From Nocardioides immobilis (GTDB taxonomy: Bacteria > Actinomycetota > Actinomycetes > Propionibacteriales > Nocardioidaceae): 64,000 bases of DNA. The DNA is taken from NCBI RefSeq assembly GCF_003515065.1, contig NZ_QXGH01000029.1, positions 57,903 to 121,902 of the forward strand. Reading direction: 5' to 3'. The notes beneath the pieces are model-generated. The model did no database searches. It saw only the letters and a program-made list of their open reading frames with translations, and was not told where the DNA came from. This document shows positions 55,168 to 63,533 of the stretch, piece by piece; within the stretch, counting starts at the first letter, position 1, and each line of letters opens with the position of its first letter. The position numbers were made by a program, and so were the translations under genes.

Positions 55168-55259
55168 CCTGCGTGACGTCATGCAGGGCAACTGGGGCGT
55201 CACCCTCCTTGACGTCATGCAGGGCAACCCTCACGTCACCCTGCATGACGTCAAGCAGG
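55168..55259. repeat. Palindromic repeat array B (36-bp period)
   Basis: TGACGTCA occurs at 55174, 55210 and 55246, exactly 36 bp apart, each in a CCCTGC/GCAGGG palindrome (one arm CCCTCCT). The spacers, CAACTGGGGCGTCA and CAACCCTCACGTCA, are reverse-complement-like to those of array A (TGACNCNNNNGTTG). It lies between convergent phoD and the VWA gene. Confidence 0.82.
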
Positions 55260-55289
55260 AGGACGCCGGGCGAGCGGCAGGGCCGCGCC

Positions 55290-55943
55290 TCAGTCGGCCA
55301 GCTCGGCCCGCTCCGCCGCGGTGTAGCCCTCCATCATCGGGGCCGGTGCTCCGGCCGGGGCCGCCATCCGGGCTTCGCGCAGCTTCGCCACCTTGCCGGC
55401 GCTCATCGCCATCGCCTCGCGGGTCTTGCCCCGCCCGTAGGTCACCGAGGCGGCCGCGGAGACTCCGAGCGACACCCCCACCTCGATCGCGTCCTGGTCG
55501 GCGCCCATGTAGAGGAACTGCCAGGAGTAGTCCTTGGTCTGCTGCTCCACGAGCGCCTTGATGGCCGGGTGGGTCCACTCCCGGCTCGCGTTCTCGTAGC
55601 CGTCGGTCATCACCGCGACGATGACGGTGGCCGGGCGCTCATCGTCGGGCAGCGCGGCGAGCTCGCTCCCGGCCGTGGTGACCAGCCGACCCATCGCGTC
55701 GAGCAGTGCGGTCGAGCCGCGCGGCTGCAGGTCGAGCGGCGGGATATCGGCGAGTGGCCGGCCCGAGTAGACGACGTCGTACTCGTTGTCGAACTGCGCC
55801 AGCGTCACCCGGCACTCGCCGGCGGACTTCCGCTGCTCGTCGATGAACGCGGCGAAGCCGCCCTCGGTGTCGGTCTTGATGGACTGCATCGATCCACTGC
55901 GGTCGAGCAGGAAGTAGAGGTGGGTGAGGTCCGCTCGGGTCAT
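55290..55943 (-). CDS. VWA-domain protein
   Basis: A 217-residue cytoplasmic von Willebrand A domain with a complete MIDAS (DRSGSM, then T in STALLDAMG and D in VMTDGYENAS). Such domains bind protein partners through a divalent metal. The C-terminus is an alanine-rich helix. It is 36 bases downstream of the small HTH-like gene and in the same direction, so they probably form an operon. The partner is unknown. Confidence 0.87.
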   Translation of the reverse strand: MTRADLTHLYFLLDRSGSMQSIKTDTEGGFAAFIDEQRKSAGECRVTLAQFDNEYDVVYSGRPLADIPPLDLQPRGSTALLDAMGRLVTTAGSELAALPDDERPATVIVAVMTDGYENASREWTHPAIKALVEQQTKDYSWQFLYMGADQDAIEVGVSLGVSAAASVTYGRGKTREAMAMSAGKVAKLREARMAAPAGAPAPMMEGYTAAERAELAD

Positions 55944-55979
55944 CGTGACTCCGTCCCGGGAGCGGAGGCCCGCTCCCTG

Positions 55980-56351
55980 CTAGGTGGATCGACGCGGTTT
56001 GAACCGCATCGGTGCCGGCGTCGCGGCCGGTTGCCGCGGCACCCCTGACTCCAGGTCGTACTTCGCCCGCTCGACGCCCGAGGCGGTCACCCGGCCCCGG
56101 TCGTCGGCGTAGGCGCCGAGGGTGCGGGTCCGGGCCAGCCGCGGGCCGACGGCGTTCTCCGTCAGTCCGGCCTGCGCCCCGGCACTCCGGAGCGAGGCCT
56201 GGCCGGTGAGTACGGCGGCCGCCATCGACTCGTCGATCAGCTCGGTCAGCCGGTCGGCCGCTTCCCGAAGGTAGGGGAGGGCCCCGACGGAATCCTTGCC
56301 CTCGGCATCGTCGAGAGCGCGGCGTACGCCGGCCAGTTGATCCGGTGTCAT
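55980..56351 (-). CDS. Small putative helix-turn-helix protein
   Basis: A 123-residue protein. The N-terminal 60 residues are helical (PDQLAGVRRALDD...YLREAADRLTELIDESMAAAVL) and the next segment (SLRSAGAQAGLTENAVGPRLARTRTL) looks like a helix-turn-helix, with a basic tail. It lies 13 bases downstream of three phased operator-like palindromes, so it is probably autoregulated. I do not know a named family. Confidence 0.7.
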   Translation of the reverse strand: MTPDQLAGVRRALDDAEGKDSVGALPYLREAADRLTELIDESMAAAVLTGQASLRSAGAQAGLTENAVGPRLARTRTLGAYADDRGRVTASGVERAKYDLESGVPRQPAATPAPMRFKPRRST

Positions 56352-56364
56352 GCCAGCAACGTTA

Positions 56365-56413
56365 CCGCACAAACTGCGGCTACGCAAGAAATGCGGCAGC
56401 GCACTACCTGCGG
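56365..56413. promoter_or_regulatory. Three 17-bp-phased operator palindromes
   Basis: CCGCACAAACTGCGG (56365-56379), ACGCAAGAAATGCGG (56382-56396) and GCGCACTACCTGCGG (56399-56413) share CGCA-N5-TGCG, with centres exactly 17 bp apart. They lie between the start of the small HTH-like gene and the start of hflX, over the promoter region of the former. Confidence 0.75.
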
Positions 56414-56475
56414 GAACACATCACGCGTGAAACCCGTTCGCCAAGGTGCAGGGCCCCACCTACGCTTGAAGGCAT

Positions 56476-57966
56476 ATGACGAACCACGCAGAAGAATTCT
56501 CCCTCGACGCCGAGCTCGAGAAGACCGTTGGCTGGGATGCCGACGAGTTCGACGAGACCGACGACTTCGAGTCCGGCTACGCAGGCGACGACCCCGAAGA
56601 GGTCACCGCCGGTGACATGGACCTCGCGGCGCGCCACGAGCTGCGCCGCGTCGCCGGGCTGCGCACCGAGCTCGAGGACATCACCGAGGTCGAGTACCGC
56701 CAGCTCCGGCTCGAGCGGGTCGTCCTGGTGGGTGTCTGGACCGACGGCACCATCGAGGACGCCGAGAACTCCATGGCCGAGCTCGCGCTGCTCGCCGAGA
56801 CCGCCGGCTCGGAGGTGCTCGACGCGATCTACCAGCGCCGGCAGAACCCCGACCCCGCGACGTACGTCGGACGCGGCAAGGTCGACGGGCTTCGCGAGAT
56901 CGTCCAGGCCACCGGCGCCGACACCGTCATCTGTGACGGTGAGCTCGCGCCGTCGCAGCTGAGGAACCTCGAGGACCGGCTCAAGGTCAAGGTCGTCGAC
57001 CGGACCGCGCTGATCCTCGACATCTTCGCCCAGCACGCGAAGTCCAAGGAGGGCAAGGCGCAGGTCGAGCTGGCCCAGCTCAACTACATGAAGCAGCGGC
57101 TGCGTGGCTGGGGTGGCAACCTCTCCCGCCAGGTCGGTGGCCGCGTCGCCGGCGGTGCCGGCATCGGTGGTCGCGGTCCTGGTGAGACCAAGATCGAGAC
57201 CGACCGGCGCCGGATCAACGACAAGATCGCCAAGCTCCGCCGCGACCTGAAGGCGATGGCCGGCACCCGGACCACGATGCGCCAGGAGCGGCGGCGCAAC
57301 GCCGTACCCTCCGTCGCGATCGCTGGCTACACCAACGCCGGCAAGTCCTCGCTCCTCAACCGGCTCACCGGCGCCGGCATCCTCGTCGACGACTCGCTGT
57401 TCGCCACGCTCGACCCGACGACGCGGCGGACCACCGCGTCCGACGGACGGGTCTACACGCTGAGCGACACGGTCGGCTTCGTGCGGCAGCTGCCCCACCA
57501 GCTGGTCGAGGCGTTCCGCTCCACGCTCGAGGAGGTCGCTGACTCCGACCTGATCGTGCACGTCGTCGACGGGTCGCACGCCGACCCCGAGGGCCAGATC
57601 GGCGCGGTGCGCGAGGTCCTGGCCGAGATCGGCGCAGCGAAGATCCCCGAGCTGATCGTGATCAACAAGGCCGACGTCGCCGACCCGCTCGTCATCGCGC
57701 GGCTCCGGCAGCGCGAGCCGCACTCGGTCGTGGTCTCGGCCCGCACCGGCGAGGGCATCACCGAGGCGCTGGCGGCCATCGAGGACGACCTGCCCCGCCC
57801 GCAGGTGGAGTTCGACGCGCTGGTGCCCTACGCCCGTGGCGACCTCGTCGACCAGATCCACCGGCTGGGTGAGATCACGTCGCTCGAGCACACCGCCGAC
57901 GGCACCCGGATCGCCGGCCGCGCCACTGAGGCGCTCGCGGGCGAGCTCGCGACGTACGCCGTCTGA
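56476..57966 (+). CDS. hflX: GTPase HflX
   Basis: A 496-residue ribosome-associated GTPase that splits stalled or hibernating ribosomes after stress. The N-terminal HflX domain contains PDPATYVGRGKVDGL and RGPGETKIETDRR. The G domain has P-loop GYTNAGKSSLLN, switch and DTVGFVRQLPHQLVEAF, and NKAD. A 70-residue acidic N-terminal extension is typical of actinobacterial HflX. TACGCT and GAAGG precede the ATG. Confidence 0.96.
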   Translation: MTNHAEEFSLDAELEKTVGWDADEFDETDDFESGYAGDDPEEVTAGDMDLAARHELRRVAGLRTELEDITEVEYRQLRLERVVLVGVWTDGTIEDAENSMAELALLAETAGSEVLDAIYQRRQNPDPATYVGRGKVDGLREIVQATGADTVICDGELAPSQLRNLEDRLKVKVVDRTALILDIFAQHAKSKEGKAQVELAQLNYMKQRLRGWGGNLSRQVGGRVAGGAGIGGRGPGETKIETDRRRINDKIAKLRRDLKAMAGTRTTMRQERRRNAVPSVAIAGYTNAGKSSLLNRLTGAGILVDDSLFATLDPTTRRTTASDGRVYTLSDTVGFVRQLPHQLVEAFRSTLEEVADSDLIVHVVDGSHADPEGQIGAVREVLAEIGAAKIPELIVINKADVADPLVIARLRQREPHSVVVSARTGEGITEALAAIEDDLPRPQVEFDALVPYARGDLVDQIHRLGEITSLEHTADGTRIAGRATEALAGELATYAV

Positions 57967-57981
57967 CCTGTGGCTCGCTGA

Positions 57982-58009
57982 GCCGGCCCGAACAGCCCCC
58001 CACCGCCGG
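57982..58009. repeat. Remnant of the hairpin family after hflX
   Basis: GCCGGCCCGAACAGCCCCCC (57982-58001) differs at two positions from the left arm and apex of the fourth hairpin at 35799. CCGGC still pairs with GCCGG (58005-58009). It probably serves as the hflX terminator. Confidence 0.5.
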
Positions 58010-58069
58010 GAGCAAAGACGGTGGAAAACCCTGATGTGCGCGGAAGTGGTGTTCGCGAAGGATGACGGC

Positions 58070-59212
58070 ATGCGCATTCTCACCCTCACTGCTGGCGCGG
58101 CGCTTGCGCTGAGCGGCGCCCTCCTCGCTGTCCCGCTGCCCGCGACGTCGGCGTCTGCCCCGGCGACCTGCGCCGGCCGAGCGGTGACCGTTGACCTCAA
58201 CGACCCCGATGCCGTGGATCCGGATCGCGATCGCGGGGACGTCGTGCTCGGCACGCCCGAGCCCGACACGATCCGTACCGGCGGGGGAGATGACGTGGTC
58301 TGCGGCGGTGCGGGATACGACCGGCTCGACCTCGGCGCGGGGGACGACCGGGGCTTCGGCGGCGAGGGCGACGACATCCTGGCGGGTGGTCGTGGCAATG
58401 ACGTGCAGGTCGGCGGAATGGGCAGGGACTGGGTCGACTACCGGCGGGCGGACTCGCTGCACCTCCGGCTGTGGTCTACGTATCGGCAGCCGACGGGGCT
58501 CGGCAACGACGCCGTGCGCGGCATCGAGAACGTGAACGGCTCGCGCAACGGACCCAACCGCATCACCGGCGACGGCGGCCGCAACGTGATCTACGGCGGG
58601 CTCGTCGAGGACGAGATCCACGGTGCTGCGGGTGCCGATGCCCTGTACGACGGCAACCTCGGGGACGACGTCCTCTACGGCGACGCCGGCGACGACTACA
58701 TCGAGGCCCGCAACGGAGACGACCTGGTCCGCGGTCGAGCCGGCGACGACGAGCTTCACGGCGACGGCGGCACCGACGTGGTCCGTGGGGGTGATGGAGA
58801 CGACGTCGTGGATCCTGGTGGGTCGGGGTCGGATGAGGCGGAGCAGGGGTTCGGTGGAACCGGCAACGACCTGCTGGTCGCCGGCCACCTTGACGATGTG
58901 CTGTCCGGTGGGCGAGGCAACGACACGGTCTCCTACGGCACCATCTACACCGCCACGCCCGACGGGGTGCGCGTCGACCTGGCGGTGACCGGACCGCAGG
59001 ACACGCTCCGGGCCGGAACCGACGAGCTGGTCGGCATCGAGAACCTCACTGGGTCGCCGCAGGCGGACCAGCTGTTCGGGAACGGCGGGCCCAACCTGCT
59101 CGACGGACTGGCCGGCGACGATGCGATCACCGGCCGCGGTGGCGAGGACACCTGCGCCGGTGGTGACGGCATGGACACGTTCATCGGCTGTGAGGCGACC
59201 GACGGGCCGTAG
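58070..59212 (+). CDS. Secreted RTX-like calcium-binding protein
   Basis: A 380-residue exported protein. The signal peptide is residues 1-24 (MRILTLTAGAALALSGALLA). The mature part has many GGxGxDxUx-type nonapeptides (GGGDDVVCGGAGYDRLDLGAGDDRGFGGEGDDILAGGRGND and further blocks), which form calcium-bound beta rolls. No enzyme domain is present. ATG 58070 has AAGGA 10 bases upstream; ATG 58034 would add 12 residues before the signal. Confidence 0.87.
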   Translation: MRILTLTAGAALALSGALLAVPLPATSASAPATCAGRAVTVDLNDPDAVDPDRDRGDVVLGTPEPDTIRTGGGDDVVCGGAGYDRLDLGAGDDRGFGGEGDDILAGGRGNDVQVGGMGRDWVDYRRADSLHLRLWSTYRQPTGLGNDAVRGIENVNGSRNGPNRITGDGGRNVIYGGLVEDEIHGAAGADALYDGNLGDDVLYGDAGDDYIEARNGDDLVRGRAGDDELHGDGGTDVVRGGDGDDVVDPGGSGSDEAEQGFGGTGNDLLVAGHLDDVLSGGRGNDTVSYGTIYTATPDGVRVDLAVTGPQDTLRAGTDELVGIENLTGSPQADQLFGNGGPNLLDGLAGDDAITGRGGEDTCAGGDGMDTFIGCEATDGP

Positions 59213-59328
59213 CCTGTCCGCGGTCGAGCTGGGGGCGTACGCCGGCTGACCGATGAACCTGCACGCCCGCCGGCAACGATTCGGCCATTCGCCAGACAGA
59301 AGCCGATCGAGCAGCGCACCATCTCCCC

Positions 59329-60009
59329 GTGCGCATCCGGGGAGCATGGCTGGTGGCGGTCGGCCTGACCGTTGCCGTCGTGACGGCGGGACTCCTCATG
59401 ATGACGCGCGCGGGCGCCGACACCGACCGGTGCGCCGATCGCCGCACGGCGGCGAGGGAGCGCGCGGAGCTCACCACCGGAACGGGCGACGACGTGCTCG
59501 TCATCGGGGACTCCTACTCGGTCGGTCTCGGCGTCCACGCCTCGGAGAGCTGGCCGACCCGGCTACCCGGGCGGGTGCACGTCGACGGATTCTCGGGCTC
59601 GGGCTTCACTCGCGAGGCCAGCCCCTGCGGCGACCTCTCGTACGGCGCCCGCGCGACCCGGGGCCTGCCCGGCGAACCAGGGCTCGTGGTGGTCCAGGGC
59701 GGGCTCAACGACGTGGACCAGACCGAGGCGGAGCTCGTGGCCGGCTTCGAGCGACTGCTCACGGCGCTCGGTGACCGGCGGGTGCTCGTGGTCGGCCCGC
59801 CGTCCGCGCCGGACCGGGCGCACGTCGTACCCGAGGTGGACGCGGTGCTCGCGCGCCTCACCGAGCAGTACGACGTCGGCTACCTCTCGATGCTCGACGC
59901 CGACCTGCCCTACCTCGACGACGGCCTCCACCTCACCACCGACGGGCACCGTCAGTTCGGTGACCTGGTCGCCGCCGCTCTGTCCACAGCCCGCGCGCCC
60001 GGCCGCTGA
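59329..60009 (+). CDS. Exported SGNH-family hydrolase
   Basis: A 226-residue exported or anchored SGNH esterase. An N-terminal helix (8-28) is followed by block I VIGDSYSVGLG with the nucleophile Ser, block III QGGLNDV and block V DGLHLTTDGH with the catalytic Asp and His. It probably removes acyl groups from lipids or sugars. The start is GTG 59329. Confidence 0.9.
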   Translation: MRIRGAWLVAVGLTVAVVTAGLLMMTRAGADTDRCADRRTAARERAELTTGTGDDVLVIGDSYSVGLGVHASESWPTRLPGRVHVDGFSGSGFTREASPCGDLSYGARATRGLPGEPGLVVVQGGLNDVDQTEAELVAGFERLLTALGDRRVLVVGPPSAPDRAHVVPEVDAVLARLTEQYDVGYLSMLDADLPYLDDGLHLTTDGHRQFGDLVAAALSTARAPGR

Positions 60010-60041
60010 CCCTGTCGCAGGTCCGGTCTAGGGTTCCGGGC

Positions 60042-62072
60042 ATGTCCGGGGTCGACCACGATGCGCTGCGCGCCACCCTCGCCGCGGCCGTCGAGGCGCT
60101 CGGCGGCAGCGAGCGGACGGGTCAGATCGCCATGGCCGAGGCCGTCGCGGAGTCGATGGCCGGATCACCGAGCCGCCGGCACCTGCTCGTCCAGGCCGGC
60201 ACCGGCACCGGCAAGTCGCTGGGCTACCTGGTGCCCGCGCTGCACCACAACAAGCGGGTTGTCGTCGCCACCGCGACCCTCGCGCTGCAGCACCAGCTGG
60301 TCGAGCGCGACCTGCCGCGACTGACCAAGGCAGTCGGGGGCCGGACCGGCGTCGACAGCACCTACGCCGTCCTCAAGGGTCGGTCCAACTACGCCTGCCT
60401 GCACCGGATCCGCGAGGGCGTGCCCGACGACCAGGGTGTCCTGGTCGACGTCCCGGAGGGGTCGCTCGGCAAGAAGGTCCTCGAGCTGCGGAAGTGGGCC
60501 GAGCAGGAGAGCAAGGACGGCGGCACCGGCGAGAAGGACGCCGCGCCGCGCCACACCGACCGGGAGTGGCGACAAGTCAGCGTCACCGCCCGCGAGTGCC
60601 TGAGCGCGGCCAAGTGCCCGTTCGGTGAGGAGTGCTTCGCCGAGCGCGCCCGCGAGAAGGCGCAGCGCTCCCACCTGATCATCACCAACCACAGCCTGCT
60701 CGCGATCGACGCGATCGAGGGCGTGCCGATGATCCCTGAGTACGACGTCGTGGTGATCGACGAGGGCCACGAGCTGACGGCGCGGGTGACCCAGGCGGCC
60801 ACCGACGAGCTCTGGGCGTCGGAGGTCGAGCGCGCCGCGCGGCGGGCGACCCGGCACGTGCGGTCCGACAGCGGTGACCCGGCCGGCGACCTGGCCGATG
60901 CTGCCGAGGCGCTGCGGGCGGCGATCGGGGAGGCGCGGCCGGGCCGGTTCGAGGCAGTGCCCCAGGACCTGGCCGACGCGCTCGCGCTGGTGCGCGACGC
61001 CGCCCGTGCGTTGGTCAGCGCGTTCCCGAAGGCCGATGCCAGCGACGAAGCCGACGCCGGCCTGACCCAGGCCAAGGGGTCGGCGCAGGAGGTCTTCCTC
61101 ACCGCCGACCGGATGGCCGCCAACGGCGACGCCGACGTGCTGTGGCTGACCGAGGGCACCGAGCGACTGCCACCCCGCCTCTGCATCGCGCCGCTCCAGG
61201 TGTGGGGCCCGATGCGCGACAAGCTCTTCGCCGACAAGACCGTGGTGATGACCTCGGCGACCCTGATGCTCGGTGGCGACTTCAACTCCATCGCCACCTC
61301 CGTCGGGCTCAAGCCCAACGAGCGCCTGGACCCGCGAAGTGTCAATGTTGGTCCCTCGAAGTCTCAAGGTTCGTCCGACGAAGTGTCAGAGGACGACGCC
61401 GAGCCGTGGGTCGGCCTCGACGTCGGCAGCCCGTTCGACTACGGCAAGCAGTCGATCCTGTACGTCGCACGCCACCTGCCCCAGCCCGGCCGTGACGGCC
61501 TCGGCCCGGCCCAGCTCGCCGAGATCACCGAGCTGGTCGACGCCGCCGACGGCCGGACTCTCGGGCTGTTCTCCAGCAGGCGGGCCGCCGAGACCGCTGC
61601 CGAGCACGTCCGCGAGAAGCTGCCGCACCTCACGACCCTCGCCCAGGGCGACGCCCAGCTGCCCGAGCTCGCGCGGCAGTTCGTCGACGACCCGCACACC
61701 AATCTGTTCGGCACCCTCGGCCTGTGGCAGGGCCTCGACGTGCCCGGCGACACGTGCCAGCTGGTCATCATCGACCGGATCCCGTTCCCGCGGCCGGACG
61801 ACCCGCTGATGAGCGCCCGCCAGCGCGCGGCCGACCAGGCAGGCGGCAACGGCTTCATGCAGGTGGCCGCGACCCACGCGGCGCTGCTGCTCGCCCAGGG
61901 GGCCGGCCGCCTGATCCGAACCCATGCTGACAAGGGCGTCGTCGCCGTACTCGACCCGCGGTTGGTCACCGCCCGCTACGGCAGCTTCCTCAAGGCCAGC
62001 CTGCCGCCGATGTGGAACACGACCGACCCGACCGTCGTCCGCAAGGCGCTGACCCGGCTCTCGGCTGGTTGA
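60042..62072 (+). CDS. dinG: DinG-type ATP-dependent DNA helicase
   Basis: A 676-residue XPD-like superfamily 2 helicase acting 5'-3', with an iron-sulphur cluster. Walker A QAGTGTGKSLG (near residue 52), four cluster cysteines (119, 186, 192, 198), Walker B VIDEGHEL and C-terminal LIIDRIPFPRPDDPL and LAQGAGRLIR are intact. A segment around 432-453 (RSVNVGPSKSQGSSDEVSEDDAE) is encoded by 22-bp repeats. TAGGGT lies 7 bases before the ATG, so it is probably leaderless. It converges with lexA. Confidence 0.94.
   Translation: MSGVDHDALRATLAAAVEALGGSERTGQIAMAEAVAESMAGSPSRRHLLVQAGTGTGKSLGYLVPALHHNKRVVVATATLALQHQLVERDLPRLTKAVGGRTGVDSTYAVLKGRSNYACLHRIREGVPDDQGVLVDVPEGSLGKKVLELRKWAEQESKDGGTGEKDAAPRHTDREWRQVSVTARECLSAAKCPFGEECFAERAREKAQRSHLIITNHSLLAIDAIEGVPMIPEYDVVVIDEGHELTARVTQAATDELWASEVERAARRATRHVRSDSGDPAGDLADAAEALRAAIGEARPGRFEAVPQDLADALALVRDAARALVSAFPKADASDEADAGLTQAKGSAQEVFLTADRMAANGDADVLWLTEGTERLPPRLCIAPLQVWGPMRDKLFADKTVVMTSATLMLGGDFNSIATSVGLKPNERLDPRSVNVGPSKSQGSSDEVSEDDAEPWVGLDVGSPFDYGKQSILYVARHLPQPGRDGLGPAQLAEITELVDAADGRTLGLFSSRRAAETAAEHVREKLPHLTTLAQGDAQLPELARQFVDDPHTNLFGTLGLWQGLDVPGDTCQLVIIDRIPFPRPDDPLMSARQRAADQAGGNGFMQVAATHAALLLAQGAGRLIRTHADKGVVAVLDPRLVTARYGSFLKASLPPMWNTTDPTVVRKALTRLSAG
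61335..61400. repeat. 22-bp-periodic CGAAGTGTC repeat inside dinG
   Basis: CGAAGTGTC at 61335, CGAAGTCTC at 61357 and CGAAGTGTC at 61379: three units at exactly 22 bp. Three units total 66 bp, a multiple of three, which keeps the dinG frame. It is the same motif and period as in the ABC-F gene. Confidence 0.8.
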
Positions 62073-62076
62073 GGCG

Positions 62077-62790
62077 TCAGACGCGCCGCAGGACCGCCGT
62101 CACCTTGCCGAGAATCGTCGCGTGGGTGCCGTCGATCGGGTCGAAGGCGTCGTTGTGGGGGAGCAGCCAGACCTTGCCGCCCTTGCGCTGGAAGGTCTTG
62201 ACCGTGGCTTCGCCATCGATCATCGCGGCGACGATCTCGCCGTTCTCGGCCGTGGGCTGCTGACGGATCACGACGTAGTCGCCGTGGCAGATCGCGGCGT
62301 CGATCATCGACTCGCCGCTGACCTCGAGCAGGAAGAGCTGGCCGTCGCCGACGAGCTGGCGGGGAAGCGGGAAGACGTCCTCGATCCGCTCCTCGGCGAG
62401 GATCGGACCACCGGCCGCGATCCGGCCGACGACGGGCACGTTGGTGGGGATCGGCGCGGAGTCGCCATAGCCGGTCTCGTCGTACGACGTCTCCGACGCG
62501 GCGCTGATCGAGCGACGCTGGCGCATCGACTCGGGCAGCACGACCTGGAGTGCGCGGGGGAGGCTCGGGTCCTTCTTGAGGAAGCCTTTCTCCTCCAGCA
62601 CCCGCAGCTGGTGGGCGACGCTCGAGGTGCTGGTCAGACCGACGGCCTTGCCGATCTCCCGCATGCTCGGCGGGTAGCCGCGATCGTCGATGCTCTCCTT
62701 GATGTGCTGCAGCACCCGCTGTTGACGCGGGGTGAGCCCGGACGCGTCGGGAGGCCCGTCGGGCAGTTCGGTGACCTTCTTGTCCGCCAT
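62077..62790 (-). CDS. lexA: LexA repressor, SOS response
   Basis: A 237-residue repressor. The winged-helix N-domain has LTPRQQRVLQHIKESIDDRGYPPSMREIGKAVGLTSTSSVAHQL. The cleavage site is the Ala-Gly in VVGRIAAGGPIL, the catalytic Ser is in VSGESMIDAAI and Lys in ATVKTFQRKGG. It is cleaved with RecA after DNA damage. ATG 62790 is a plausible start; GTG 62814 would add 8 residues. SOS boxes upstream suggest self-repression. The short GCGTC-A-GACGC stem at 62075-62085 may be shared with dinG. Confidence 0.95.
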   Translation of the reverse strand: MADKKVTELPDGPPDASGLTPRQQRVLQHIKESIDDRGYPPSMREIGKAVGLTSTSSVAHQLRVLEEKGFLKKDPSLPRALQVVLPESMRQRRSISAASETSYDETGYGDSAPIPTNVPVVGRIAAGGPILAEERIEDVFPLPRQLVGDGQLFLLEVSGESMIDAAICHGDYVVIRQQPTAENGEIVAAMIDGEATVKTFQRKGGKVWLLPHNDAFDPIDGTHATILGKVTAVLRRV

Positions 62791-62823
62791 GTCCTCGACG
62801 GTAACGCCGATCACGCCCGGATT

Positions 62824-62945
62824 TCAAACATCTGTTCGAACCCGCGTGTCGCGACACGCCGTCGAACACTCATTCGAACAGGTGCTTGATCCGTTCGAAC
62901 ATCTGATCTAGTCTCGTACACGTGTTCGATCGAACTGTTGATCGA
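62824..62945. promoter_or_regulatory. Four SOS boxes between lexA and the LysM gene
   Basis: Compared with TCGAAC-N4-GTTCGA, the boxes are TCAAACATCTGTTCGA (62824-62839, one mismatch), TCGAACACTCATTCGA (62862-62877, one), TCGAACATCTGATCTA (62895-62910, two) and TCGAACTGTTGATCGA (62930-62945, one). The first two lie close to lexA, the last two near the LysM gene. A weaker match overlaps at 62874. Confidence 0.85.
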
Positions 62946-63050
62946 ACGGCTCCGCACCACCAAGTGTCGGGGGTCGTCGATAGACATCGTCCAACACGCC
63001 AGATCGCCAGGACTCCGAAGGTCGGAGTCACTTCCCCCGGAGGTCACACC

Positions 63051-63392
63051 ATGAGCACGATCACCCTCGCCCCGCAGGTCAGCTACCAGCCGCGGTCCGT
63101 TCGCCTCACCCGGCGCGGCCGGCTCGTGGTCTTCACGTTCGGGGTGCTCCTCGCCTTCGCGCTCGGTGTGTGGTTCGCCGCCGGTTCCGTCGCCACACAG
63201 GAGGGCGGCGTCGAGCAGGTCGAGGTCGTGACCGTCGCCCCGGGCGACACCCTGTGGGACATCGCGGCCGACGCTGCTGCCGCCACCGGCGAGGGCGACG
63301 TGGGCGAGATGGTCGCCCGCATCCAGGACATGAACAGCCTCGACTCGAGCATGGTCTACGCCGGCCAGGAGCTCCGGATCCCCACCGAGTGA
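63051..63392 (+). CDS. LysM protein, SOS cell-division suppressor type
   Basis: A 113-residue membrane-anchored LysM protein. A basic N-terminus precedes one membrane helix (about 28-48), and LysM (VTVAPGDTLWDIAADAA...MVYAGQELRIP) binds peptidoglycan. Divergent position from lexA with SOS boxes matches the mycobacterial Rv2719c and corynebacterial DivS arrangement, where the protein slows division during DNA damage. ATG 63051 follows GGAGG. Confidence 0.9.
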   Translation: MSTITLAPQVSYQPRSVRLTRRGRLVVFTFGVLLAFALGVWFAAGSVATQEGGVEQVEVVTVAPGDTLWDIAADAAAATGEGDVGEMVARIQDMNSLDSSMVYAGQELRIPTE

Positions 63393-63472
63393 TCGCACCC
63401 GACTGAAGACTTCGCCCGCGGCTTCGACCCCCGCGGACGACAGGGCCCACTGCCCGGGCCCGAAGGGGAAGA

Positions 63473-63508
63473 CGAAGGGCGGACCCACGACCCCGGGTCC
63501 GCCCTTCG
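63473..63508 (+). terminator. Terminator after the LysM gene
   Basis: Perfect 14-bp arms CGAAGGGCGGACCC and GGGTCCGCCCTTCG with an 8-base loop, placed between the LysM gene and the convergent PKD gene. It can serve both. Confidence 0.88.
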
Positions 63509-63533
63509 CGCCGTCGTTGGCCCGATCAGCGGA

